Below, piece after piece: positions 1 to 6,401 of a stretch of 8,563 bases of DNA (position 1 is the stretch's first letter; each line of letters opens with the position of its first letter). The position numbers and the translations under genes were made by a program. The notes beneath the pieces were generated by a model. It worked only from the letters and a program-made list of their open reading frames with translations, was not told where the DNA came from and did no database searches. Origin of the DNA: an uncultured Thermoguttaceae bacterium (GTDB lineage: Bacteria; Planctomycetota; Planctomycetia; Pirellulales; Thermoguttaceae); the NCBI GenBank assembly GCA_934725735.1, contig CAKVCP010000097.1, positions 1 to 8,563 on the forward strand. Direction: 5' to 3'.

Positions 1-2
1 GC

Positions 3-1094
3 CTCGAAGCGCGCGACGCCTATCCGATTGACGGAACGGTTCAGATGCGCAACGTCGCGTTATTCAAAACAGGCCGACTGATGGACGACGCGTTTCTTCG
101 TCCTCTTGGCGGTCTTTCCACCGTTCGAATCTCGGGGGAGGATTACGCGCGTTCTCTTCAGGGAAACGCGTATTATAAGATGAAGGTGAAACTCTATAAC
201 TGGAGTCGTGAAATGGAGCTTGATTCGAATCGCGCCCTATGCGAACGACTCTATTGTTACTGGGGACAAACAAACGTGGCGACGCGAATTGCGATGAACA
301 ATTGGGTTGCAACTGAGGAACGTTCAACCGCGTTTTTGAAGACGCTTGCGATCGCGGCGTTAGCGAATGGCGAGGATAGAATTGCGCGGCGCTTTCTCGA
401 ACCGTTGACCCAGACGCTTTTTCATCGCAACTGGGCGAAAGTCCGTTTAGCCTATTTGAAGGGCCCGACCTTTTACGACGGCGTCCGAGACTTCCATAAC
501 GACCCGAGCGTCGACGAGGTCGTCGAAGCGAGGCGCGCGACGCGAGAAGAGGCGGCAAGCCTTGAAGAGGCAGCGGCGCGTTACGGCGTCGAGAAGAGCG
601 AAGTCGAAACAGTCGCCGAGGCGATCTCCGATATTCGCGAAATGCGTCCGGCCAAGAACTACGCGACGGCGACCGGTTATCCGAATCTTGTGTTCCTTTA
701 CGCGCTGGCAAAGGAAGACGAATATGAATCGTCTTGCCCAGCGCGTCGCGATTTGATTTTGCTGTCCCTTCTCATGCAGAAGAAAGGGGATGAGTTTTTA
801 ACTCTTGCGGAACCTCTCTTCAAGGAGAAATACCATGACGGCGACGCGCCGAGAACTCTCGAAGAGGGATATGCGACTTGGCGCTACCGGAAATATGGAA
901 GCCATTGGGATAAATGCGATTATAAGTTTTCCGATGAAACGAAGGCCCTCTTGGGAGATTTTATCGACTATATGACAAGGGTCGGATCGACGGCTCGCAT
1001 AAGCGATCCTGACGTCCAAGAAACGATACGCGTTTACTGTCAGGGACTCTATTGGGGCTTCGTGACAGACGAATCCGTCTACAATCACTATTGA
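3..1094 (+). CDS. DUF6057 family protein, 3' part (5' end outside window)
   Basis: The reading frame is open from the left edge: codons before the first Met (45) read LEARDAYPIDGTVQ without a stop, so the gene starts upstream and only its C-terminal part is seen. Numbering from Met45, the segment is soluble and helical. It resembles what I recall of the C-terminal half of DUF6057 proteins: an 'N-ALFKTGRLMDD-F' stretch at 3-16, paired helices with 'ARRFLEPLTQTLFHR' at 114-128, 'NLVFLYALAKED' at 214-225, and a closing 'Y-QGLYWGF' block. Full-length members known from Bacteroidota have a multi-span membrane N-terminus, which would lie upstream. Residues about 153-203 form a highly charged Glu/Arg/Ala-rich helical stretch that seems to be an insertion relative to the Bacteroidota proteins I remember. 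Function is unknown; the repeated helices look TPR-like. The next gene starts 21 bases downstream and is probably co-transcribed. The family call is from remembered similarity, not a search. Confidence 0.75.
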   Translation, partial: LEARDAYPIDGTVQMRNVALFKTGRLMDDAFLRPLGGLSTVRISGEDYARSLQGNAYYKMKVKLYNWSREMELDSNRALCERLYCYWGQTNVATRIAMNNWVATEERSTAFLKTLAIAALANGEDRIARRFLEPLTQTLFHRNWAKVRLAYLKGPTFYDGVRDFHNDPSVDEVVEARRATREEAASLEEAAARYGVEKSEVETVAEAISDIREMRPAKNYATATGYPNLVFLYALAKEDEYESSCPARRDLILLSLLMQKKGDEFLTLAEPLFKEKYHDGDAPRTLEEGYATWRYRKYGSHWDKCDYKFSDETKALLGDFIDYMTRVGSTARISDPDVQETIRVYCQGLYWGFVTDESVYNHY

Positions 1095-1115
1095 TCGGAG
1101 AATGAAGAGTCTACT

Positions 1116-2651
1116 ATGACGAAATCAAAGATTTATAAAATCGTTTTGATCGCGCTTTCGGTCTGCGTCGTCTTTTTTGTCGGCAAACTTTTTGTCGGCG
1201 TCGGCGCGCCCTCTGATTTTCAGAATTTGGACGACCTTGCGACGCTTTATCCCGATTATGTCGACGTTGTTTTTCCGCCTAATATAGCTCCCGCGAATTT
1301 TCGAATTGAAGAAGAAGGGGACGCGTTTTGCGCGCGGGTCACGGGAGATAACGGCGCGTCGTTATGCGTCTGCGGACAGAACGCCATGTTTCCTGAAAAG
1401 AAATGGAAGCGCCTTCTTGAAGATAATCGGGGCAGTTCGCTTCGGTACGAAATCTTTATACGCCGTCAGGGGACGTGGTTCCGCTTCAAGGAGTTTCAAA
1501 ATCAAGTAAGCGAGGATCCTGTGGATCCCTTCGTCGCGTATCGACTCATTGAGCCGGGATATGACTATTCTTATCGTATGGCGTTGGCGCAACGTTGTTT
1601 GGAGACTTTTGACGAACGCTTCTTTGTTGATAATCGATCGGCGACAACTTCCGCGTGCGTGAATTGTCACTCTTTCCAAAACTATCATACCGACCGCTTC
1701 ATGTTTCATTTTCGTCGACCTGACGCGCCGGAAAAAGGGGGCACGATCCTTGTCGACGGCGATCAGATTGTTAAAGCGACCGGTTACGTGGACGAACTTA
1801 AAAACACGTGTTCTTATCCCGCGTGGCGCCCGACGGGAGATTTTATTGCGTTTTCCTCCAATGTGACGCGGCAATCTTTCCATTCTCTTTCGACCCAAAA
1901 GATCGAGGTGTACGATGGAACGTCGGATTTGGTTCTTCTAGATCCTAGAAAGAACGAGGTTCGCGTCGTCGAAAAAACGGAAGCGAAAATGGAGACTTTC
2001 CCGTTCTGGTCTCCCGACGGCCAATTTTTGTATTACTGCTGCGCCGATTATGTACCCAAGGCGCCGTCTTCCGACGTGGACGCGCTCATCAAAGAGGCGT
2101 CGGATAGGGCGGTGGAGATCCGTTACAATATCTGTCGCAGAAGTTTTGACGAAAAAAACTGTTCCTTTGGCGCACAGGAGACGGTCGTTGACGCCGCGTC
2201 TCAGGGACGAAGCGCACTCTTTCCGCGCATATCTCCCGACGGTCGTTTTCTCGTCTACACCGTCGCCGAGAGCGGAACTTTTCCGATTTGGCGACCGGAA
2301 GCGGATCTGCACATGCTCGATCTCACGACAGGCGAATCGCGCGTCATGAACGAGGTCAATAGTTCCGATACCGACAGCTATCATTCGTGGTCGTCGACCG
2401 GACGCTGGTTGATCTTCAGTTCTCGACGCGAAGACGGCTTTTTTACGCGGTTCTATCTAACGCATATCGACGCGCAAGGACGCGGTTCAAAACCCTTTGT
2501 TCTGCCTCAACGCGATCCAACGTTCAATCGCCAGCGCCAAAAGTCGTACAATATCCCTGAGTTCACGGTCGAAGCGGTGAAACTTAGGACGGAAACGATC
2601 ATGAAAGCGACGAAAAGAGAGGGGGAGAAGACTCGCTCCGTCCCCATGTAG
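1116..2651 (+). CDS. Membrane-anchored cytochrome c-like protein with TolB/PD40 beta-propeller
   Basis: 511 residues. The N-terminus is a short basic stretch followed by a hydrophobic segment (about 9-30), an uncleaved anchor or signal, so the rest is predicted periplasmic. 'PDYVDVVFPPNIAP' (about 46-59) opens a beta-rich N-terminal domain. A single CxxCH heme-c motif, CVNCH, lies at 181-185 and is followed by 'SFQNYHTDR'. PD40/TolB blades are visible at about 234 (YPAWRPTGDFIAFSSN), 295 (FPFWSPDGQFLYYC), 369 (FPRISPDGRFLVYT) and 422 (YHSWSSTGRWLIFSS), giving a propeller of at least four recognisable blades. The C-terminus 'SYNIPEF' and the overall order match Bacteroidota proteins annotated as PD40 or cytochrome-c-biosynthesis-like. 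An RBS-like GAAGAG lies 6 bases before the ATG, and GGAG is further upstream. One covalent heme would need periplasmic cytochrome c maturation; the redox partner and substrate are unknown. Genetic linkage to DUF6057 suggests a shared envelope function. Heme binding is inferred from the motif only. Confidence 0.88.
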   Translation: MTKSKIYKIVLIALSVCVVFFVGKLFVGVGAPSDFQNLDDLATLYPDYVDVVFPPNIAPANFRIEEEGDAFCARVTGDNGASLCVCGQNAMFPEKKWKRLLEDNRGSSLRYEIFIRRQGTWFRFKEFQNQVSEDPVDPFVAYRLIEPGYDYSYRMALAQRCLETFDERFFVDNRSATTSACVNCHSFQNYHTDRFMFHFRRPDAPEKGGTILVDGDQIVKATGYVDELKNTCSYPAWRPTGDFIAFSSNVTRQSFHSLSTQKIEVYDGTSDLVLLDPRKNEVRVVEKTEAKMETFPFWSPDGQFLYYCCADYVPKAPSSDVDALIKEASDRAVEIRYNICRRSFDEKNCSFGAQETVVDAASQGRSALFPRISPDGRFLVYTVAESGTFPIWRPEADLHMLDLTTGESRVMNEVNSSDTDSYHSWSSTGRWLIFSSRREDGFFTRFYLTHIDAQGRGSKPFVLPQRDPTFNRQRQKSYNIPEFTVEAVKLRTETIMKATKREGEKTRSVPM

Positions 2652-2672
2652 TTTTTCTTCGAGAAGAGGAGT

Positions 2673-2698
2673 GAATCCGCCTATTCTTCGACGGATTC
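2673..2698 (+). terminator. Weak candidate terminator hairpin between convergent genes
   Basis: GAATCCG (2673-2679) and CGGATTC (2692-2698) form a 7-bp stem with a 12-base loop, followed by the pyrimidine run TTCCTTCC rather than a clean T tract. It lies 21 bases after the propeller-gene stop and overlaps the last codons of the convergent rarD gene. If functional it would serve the plus-strand transcript. On the minus strand no T tract follows the stem. Confidence 0.3.
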
Positions 2699-3643
2699 TT
2701 CCTTCCGGTCGTGTCTGATGAGATCGACGGTGAAACAGATCAGCGCAATCCATATGAGGACAAAACTGATCCATTGGCCGACGGAGGTTTTTTCGTGCAA
2801 GATGAACGCGCCGCAAAGAAATTGGCCCGTGGGAGTGATGTAGATGAGGAGCCCAATCGTCGAGAGTTTGCACTTATGAGCGGCCGCGCCAAACAAAAGG
2901 AGAGGAATCGCCGTTAAAACGCCCGCGCCGATCAAAAGGAGGAGCGTTTGGGGGTCGAACGCCCACGTCGGGATTCCGTCGGTCTTCATGAACTCAAAGA
3001 CGAGATAGGCGAGAGCGAAGGGAAGCGCGAAGATCGTCTCGACGCTTAGCGCCGTGGTCGAGTCGACGTCTATCATCTTCCGAAGGAGGGAGTAGATCGC
3101 AAAGACGAAGGAGACGACGACGCTTTCCCATGGAAGTCTGCCGACGCCAACGGCGAAGATCGCGACCGCGACGGCGGCCATTCCAATGGCGGCGAGTTGA
3201 CAGGGACGTAGGCGTTCGCGAAAAACAATAGCGCCCAAAGCGACGGTGACGAGAGGGCATCCGTAGTTTCCTAGACTTGCGTAGAGAGTGTGATTTATCG
3301 CGACGAGCCAAATGAAGAATCCCCAACTGGCCATCGTTGTCGCCATCGTGACGAATAGTCCTAAGACGTATCGAGGATTTCGTAAGGCGCGCATGAGGGC
3401 GTTCCCTTTTTTCAACGCGACGAAGAGGGGCGCGAGCAGAAGAGTCGTAAAGGTCGCGCGGAACGCAAGGGTTACAAGGGGGGGAACGTCGCGCAACAAG
3501 ACGAAGTAAAGAGGGAAGAGTCCCCAGATAACGTATGCCGAAAACGCAAGAACGACCCCCTGGATTTCTGTTGAATCTTTTTTCGGCGTCGGCGACGTCG
3601 CAGGTTGAATCTTGCGCGTTCTATCGACAGTTGACGCGGACAT
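2681..3643 (-). CDS. rarD: RarD-type EamA/DMT family transporter
   Basis: 320 residues, about ten hydrophobic helices from residue 29 to 308, in the two-fold EamA repeat pattern of drug/metabolite transporters. Features typical of the RarD subfamily (about 300 aa): an early 'AYVIWGLFPLYF' (36-47), a re-entry region 'ASLGNYGCPLVTVALGA-VFRERL' (122-145), 'FAIYSLLRK' (181-189), 'TAIPLLLFGAAA' (244-255) and 'GLLIYITPTGQFL' (264-276) before a final 'F-L-HEKTS'. The first 28 residues are a polar cytoplasmic extension rich in Thr, Pro and Lys. AGGA lies about 7 bases before the ATG, inside an A-rich leader. RarD homologues are annotated as chloramphenicol-sensitivity proteins, but their natural substrate is unclear, so 'inner-membrane metabolite exporter or importer' is as far as the sequence goes. 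The gene is convergent with the propeller gene (29 bases between stops). It sits 38 bases beyond the terminator of the upstream minus-strand genes, so it probably has its own promoter, though I see no convincing one. Confidence 0.88.
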   Translation of the reverse strand: MSASTVDRTRKIQPATSPTPKKDSTEIQGVVLAFSAYVIWGLFPLYFVLLRDVPPLVTLAFRATFTTLLLAPLFVALKKGNALMRALRNPRYVLGLFVTMATTMASWGFFIWLVAINHTLYASLGNYGCPLVTVALGAIVFRERLRPCQLAAIGMAAVAVAIFAVGVGRLPWESVVVSFVFAIYSLLRKMIDVDSTTALSVETIFALPFALAYLVFEFMKTDGIPTWAFDPQTLLLLIGAGVLTAIPLLLFGAAAHKCKLSTIGLLIYITPTGQFLCGAFILHEKTSVGQWISFVLIWIALICFTVDLIRHDRKEESVEE

Positions 3644-3681
3644 TCTTTTTCCTTTTTGTTTTTCTTAATGCAATTGGATAA

Positions 3682-3708
3682 AAAAACGCCGCTATACGCG
3701 ACGTTTTT
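3682..3708 (-). terminator. Rho-independent terminator, possibly bidirectional
   Basis: AAAAACG (3682-3688) pairs with CGTTTTT (3702-3708). After one C/A mismatch (3689/3701), CGC (3690-3692) pairs with GCG (3698-3700) around a 5-base loop. On the minus strand the stem is followed by at least seven T (complement of A 3680-3686), which is the classic arrangement 45 bases after the stop of the 108-residue protein gene. The plus-strand side also ends in T5, so termination in both directions is possible, but no plus-strand gene ends nearby. Confidence 0.75.
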
Positions 3709-3753
3709 CTTTCTATGGGCCAGTAAATATCCCTTTAGGTATAGAGGGTACTC

Positions 3754-4080
3754 TCACTTCTTCGCTTTTGCGGCTTGCATTCTCGCTCGCTGTTCTTCCT
3801 TACGACGCTTCACAACGCGGTTCGCGCGAATCTGGGCGACCTTCTTCTGATTTTCCATATCAAGCAAGGTTTCGCGTCTCTTGGAAAAGAAAATCGCAAT
3901 CATAATGACAGCCGTCGCGTAAAAGATGAAGGCGGCGTAACTTAGAACCCAAACCGGTTCCTCTTGCGGAGCCTCTTCCGTAGCGGCGGCAAAAAGCGAC
4001 TGCGCGTCCAAAAGGAGGCAAGACGCCGCGATAAGGGACACAAAGAAACGAGTCTTTATCGAATTTATGTGGAATTTCAT
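3754..4080 (-). CDS. Small secreted/one-TM protein with basic C-terminal tail, unknown function
   Basis: 108 residues. A basic N-terminus and hydrophobic core (about 11-24) end at a plausible signal-peptidase site after 'AQSLFA' (31). A short acidic linker (TEEAPQEEP, 34-42) follows, then a clear transmembrane helix at about 44-66 and a strongly basic, Lys/Arg-rich cytoplasmic tail (about 67-108, with runs such as VVKRRKEEQRAR) likely to be helical. The layout resembles small hypothetical membrane proteins that I recall from planctomycetes (signal peptide, 'W-LSYA' membrane entry, basic tail), but I cannot name a family. The start is supported by a purine-rich AAGAAATAAGAA just upstream, with no true Shine-Dalgarno sequence. 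It lies 70 bases downstream of the LOG-family gene on the same strand and before a strong terminator, so it is probably the last gene of that transcript. The tail could bind nucleic acid, ribosomes or acidic lipid; this is speculation. Confidence 0.75.
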   Translation of the reverse strand: MKFHINSIKTRFFVSLIAASCLLLDAQSLFAAATEEAPQEEPVWVLSYAAFIFYATAVIMIAIFFSKRRETLLDMENQKKVAQIRANRVVKRRKEEQRARMQAAKAKK

Positions 4081-4150
4081 TTCTTATTTCTTGTATTTCA
4101 ACGTTTTGCCGTAACTACAACGCAGGCTACCAACTCACGTCGCTCTTATT

Positions 4151-5077
4151 TTACCCTTTTTCAGAACGTTGGGAAGACCCTTCCGCGTTGGCGTAGAAGG
4201 ATTCGATGATTTCCCAGCCCTCCTGGGCGGTTTCGGCGTAATGGAAGAGCTTTAGATCGTCCTGACTAATCATCCCCGAGTCGGCCAAATACTGGAAATT
4301 GACGCAACCGTCCCAGAATTCCTTGCCAAAAAGAATGATTGGAATCTTCTTTGACTTGCCCGTTTGACAGAGGGTCAACGCCTCAAAAAGTTCGTCAAAT
4401 GTTCCGAAACCGCCCGGGAATGCGACGAGCGCTTTCGCTCTCAGGATGAAATGCAATTTGCGAATTGCGAAATAGCGGAATTCAAAGCATAAAGACGGGG
4501 TGACAAACGGATTGGGAAATTGTTCAAACGGCAGGCTAATATTCAATCCGATCGTCGCTTTTCCCGCGTCGTACGCGCCTCTGTTGGCGGCTTCCATGAC
4601 GCCGGGGCCGCCGCCGGTGCATATGACGTAGTTTTGATCTTCGGAAACTTTGATTTCGCCGCGCTCGTTTCGTTCTTCGTTGAAGACGCTGTTTTGGGTC
4701 GCGACGAGCTCGCCGAATTCTCGCGCACACTGATAATACTTGCTCATTTTTAGAGCGTGTCGCGCCTTCTTATAAGCAAGTTCCAAGGCTGAATCAGAGT
4801 GACTTTGGGCGAGTTGATTTTCAATTTCTTCGAGTTGCCGTTGAGCGACGTCGGGGGACTTGATTCGCGCGCTTCCGAAGACGACGACGGTCGATTCGAT
4901 CCGCGCGTCTTCGAGAATGCGCTCCGTTTTGGTATATTCCGCCAAGAGTCTTGAGGCGCGTCCGTATGCGCTCTTTAAAAATTCTTCGTCTTCGCCAGCA
5001 ATGCGGTAACTCGGCGAATCGGCAATGCGTTTTAGATTTTGCTTGACGTCGGCGACGTCCGATAATTTTTGATTCAT
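4151..5077 (-). CDS. LOG family protein (predicted nucleoside 5'-monophosphate phosphoribohydrolase)
   Basis: 307 residues from the chosen start. LOG-family enzymes cleave the N-glycosidic bond of nucleoside monophosphates, releasing base and ribose 5-phosphate. The Rossmann-like core shows the first strand VVVFGSARI (64-72), the phosphate-binding GGGPGVMEAANRGA (155-168) and the hallmark PGGFGTFDE (221-229), which carries the catalytic Glu of the PGGxGTxxE motif. 'FEFRYFAIRKLHF' (198-210) is typical of the longer bacterial subfamily. About 80 residues separate the first strand from the glycine motif, far more than in short plant-type LOG (whole protein about 190-220 aa). The insert is helical and polar, as in long members. 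An upstream in-frame ATG at 5275 would give 374 residues, but it crosses two promoters and overlaps the divergent gene, and the added residues look non-coding. The ATG at 5077 has AAGAGAG 8 bases upstream. Whether the substrate is AMP, another purine or a pyrimidine nucleotide cannot be told. Confidence 0.9.
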   Translation of the reverse strand: MNQKLSDVADVKQNLKRIADSPSYRIAGEDEEFLKSAYGRASRLLAEYTKTERILEDARIESTVVVFGSARIKSPDVAQRQLEEIENQLAQSHSDSALELAYKKARHALKMSKYYQCAREFGELVATQNSVFNEERNERGEIKVSEDQNYVICTGGGPGVMEAANRGAYDAGKATIGLNISLPFEQFPNPFVTPSLCFEFRYFAIRKLHFILRAKALVAFPGGFGTFDELFEALTLCQTGKSKKIPIILFGKEFWDGCVNFQYLADSGMISQDDLKLFHYAETAQEGWEIIESFYANAEGSSQRSEKG

Positions 5078-5135
5078 GCCTATGACTCTCTTTTGAAAGG
5101 ATAACTTTCCGTAATTTACGAATTGTTCCGTTGTG

Positions 5136-5163
5136 TTGAAAGAAGCCCCCAGCCTGCTATAAT
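5136..5163 (+). promoter_or_regulatory. Sigma70-type promoter for the 5250-8563 operon (extended -10)
   Basis: TTGAAA (-35, 5136-5141), a 16-base spacer, then TATAAT (-10, 5158-5163) preceded by TG at 5155-5156 (extended -10, TGCTATAAT). The predicted start near 5170 leaves a leader of about 80 bases before the ATG at 5250. This is a near-consensus promoter for the SpoIIM-like operon. Confidence 0.72.
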
Positions 5164-5167
5164 TAGG

Positions 5168-5196
5168 AGTATAAACGACTAAAATTTGAAAATCAA
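5168..5196 (-). promoter_or_regulatory. Sigma70-type promoter for the LOG-family gene
   Basis: Read on the minus strand: TTGATT (-35, 5196-5191), exactly 17 bases, then TATACT (-10, 5173-5168). The predicted start near 5161 gives a leader of about 85 bases to the ATG at 5077. Its -10 box is 4 bases from the -10 of the plus-strand promoter, so polymerase binding at the two should be mutually exclusive. Confidence 0.6.
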
Positions 5197-5208
5197 GAGA
5201 TTGATTTT
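5189..5208. repeat. Perfect 8-bp inverted repeat with GAGA centre (operator or leader hairpin candidate)
   Basis: AAAATCAA (5189-5196), GAGA, TTGATTTT (5201-5208). The left arm contains the -35 box of the minus-strand promoter. In the plus-strand leader RNA the same bases could fold into an 8-bp, mostly A-U hairpin closed by a GNRA-type tetraloop. It could be a regulator-binding site; no regulator gene is adjacent, so the role is open. Confidence 0.4.
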
Positions 5209-5249
5209 TACCTTTATAGCGCTCTTGGCGCGAGTTTGGATCGGTTCTT

Positions 5250-6401
5250 ATGACAGTCGCTGAATTGATAGCCAAACGGGAACCTGAATGGCGAGAATTA
5301 GAAGATCTATTACGCGAGTTAGACAGGCCCGTTTTTCGGCGTCGAGTCGATCCTGATACAATAGCGCGATTTCTCCACCTTTACCGCGCCGTGTGCAGCG
5401 ATCTTGCGCTCTCCAAATCGTACAATTTGCCCTACGACACGGTCGCGCGTCTTAACGTTCTCGTGAGAAAGGCGTATGGGAGTCTTTACAGGACGACGCA
5501 TCGTCCCAATCGTTCTTTTTGGGGCGTCGTTCTTTTCGAAGCTCCGCGGTGGATTATTACGGACTCCGCCTTCCTCTTGTCCTTTTTTCTTTTTTGGGGC
5601 GTCTTTCTAACCTGTCAGTTTTGGGCGCAGATCGACCCGAACTTTGCGGCGGACGTCGTCGGAAGGGGGATGCTAGATCGACTGGAGGACATGTATAGCG
5701 TCGAATTTGACGGCAATGTGCTCGATTCGTTGCCCTCGAGCTTTGCGTATATCTCTCATAACGGGGGAATCGGTCTCAAATGCTTCGTCTTCGGCGCACT
5801 TGGAGTGATTCCCGGATTGTGGGGTCTCGTGAGCAACGCCGCCGCGTTAGGTTCCTGTTTCGGCTATATGCTCGGGGACGTTTGTCCGGCGATGGCGAGT
5901 ACGCGTTTCTGGGAGTTTACGCGAGCGCACGGGCCTTTTGAACTGACGGCGATCGTTCTTGCGGCAGGAGCGGGGATTCGAATTGGATGGGGGGGCGTTT
6001 CGACGTGCGGTTACGGACGGGTCGAGGCCTTGCGTCGAGCGGGCGTCAAGGCGTCTCCGATGCTTTTTCTGGGGCTTCTTTTTTTCTGCATCGCGGCGGC
6101 TCTTGAGGCGTTCGTCTCACCAAACGCAATGGAATGGTTGGACGACTACGGCGCGACGTCTTACCAAGTTAAGCTTGCGATTCACTGGATCTCCGCGTTT
6201 CTCCTTTGCTTTTACTTTTTAGGGTTGGGCGGGCTTTCAATTTATCGAAAGTATAAGGGAGGATCTTTTGAAAACGCGACGCGTCGGTTCTTGCGCGATT
6301 CTTTTTCCTTGGAGTTGCCGCCAAATGGGAAATCGAAAGTCGACGATTCTTCAGCGTCCTCAGCTCCACATGATAGAAAGAAAGAGCTCCACACGAGATG
6401 A
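5250..6401 (+). CDS. SpoIIM/DUF95 family integral membrane protein
   Basis: 383 residues. A soluble helical N-terminal domain, opening 'LIAKREPEWRELEDLL' (6-21) with 'YRAVCSDLALSKSY' (45-58), is the usual start of non-spore-former SpoIIM-like proteins and supports the ATG at 5250. Membrane segments lie at about 102-123, 175-208 (probably two short or one long), 228-246, 269-287 and 309-330. The conserved HGPFEL (227-232) and 'GAGIRIGWG' (240-248) are hallmark SpoIIM elements at a helix entry. The C-terminal 50 residues are polar and probably cytoplasmic. Despite the name, this family is widespread outside spore formers and sits in MoxR/DUF58/DUF4129 gene clusters; no sporulation is implied. 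There is no clear Shine-Dalgarno sequence before the ATG, so initiation may rely on the long leader. The stop overlaps the next start (ATGA, 6398-6401), indicating translational coupling. It is the first gene of the operon driven from the promoter at 5136. Confidence 0.88.
   Translation: MTVAELIAKREPEWRELEDLLRELDRPVFRRRVDPDTIARFLHLYRAVCSDLALSKSYNLPYDTVARLNVLVRKAYGSLYRTTHRPNRSFWGVVLFEAPRWIITDSAFLLSFFLFWGVFLTCQFWAQIDPNFAADVVGRGMLDRLEDMYSVEFDGNVLDSLPSSFAYISHNGGIGLKCFVFGALGVIPGLWGLVSNAAALGSCFGYMLGDVCPAMASTRFWEFTRAHGPFELTAIVLAAGAGIRIGWGGVSTCGYGRVEALRRAGVKASPMLFLGLLFFCIAAALEAFVSPNAMEWLDDYGATSYQVKLAIHWISAFLLCFYFLGLGGLSIYRKYKGGSFENATRRFLRDSFSLELPPNGKSKVDDSSASSAPHDRKKELHTR

Noticed and set aside
64..711. 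Minus-strand open frame of 215 codons opposite the DUF6057 gene
   Set aside because: Arg/Ser/Pro-rich translation without recognisable domains, exactly opposite a well-supported gene. It is an antisense shadow of the GC-rich codon pattern.
3744..3755. Near-palindrome GAGGGTACTCTC at the 3' end of the 108-residue protein gene
   Set aside because: Only 12 bases with one mismatched pair, overlapping the stop codon and next to a far better terminator. Likely chance.
5078..5275. N-terminal extension of the LOG protein to an ATG at 5275
   Set aside because: It would run through both promoters and overlap the divergent gene's first codons. The extra 66 residues show no family similarity, and the ATG at 5077 has a usable ribosome binding site.
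5250..6401. Sporulation role suggested by the SpoIIM name
   Set aside because: The family is widespread in non-spore-formers, and no sporulation neighbour is present. The operon context points to the MoxR/DUF58/DUF4129-type cluster instead.
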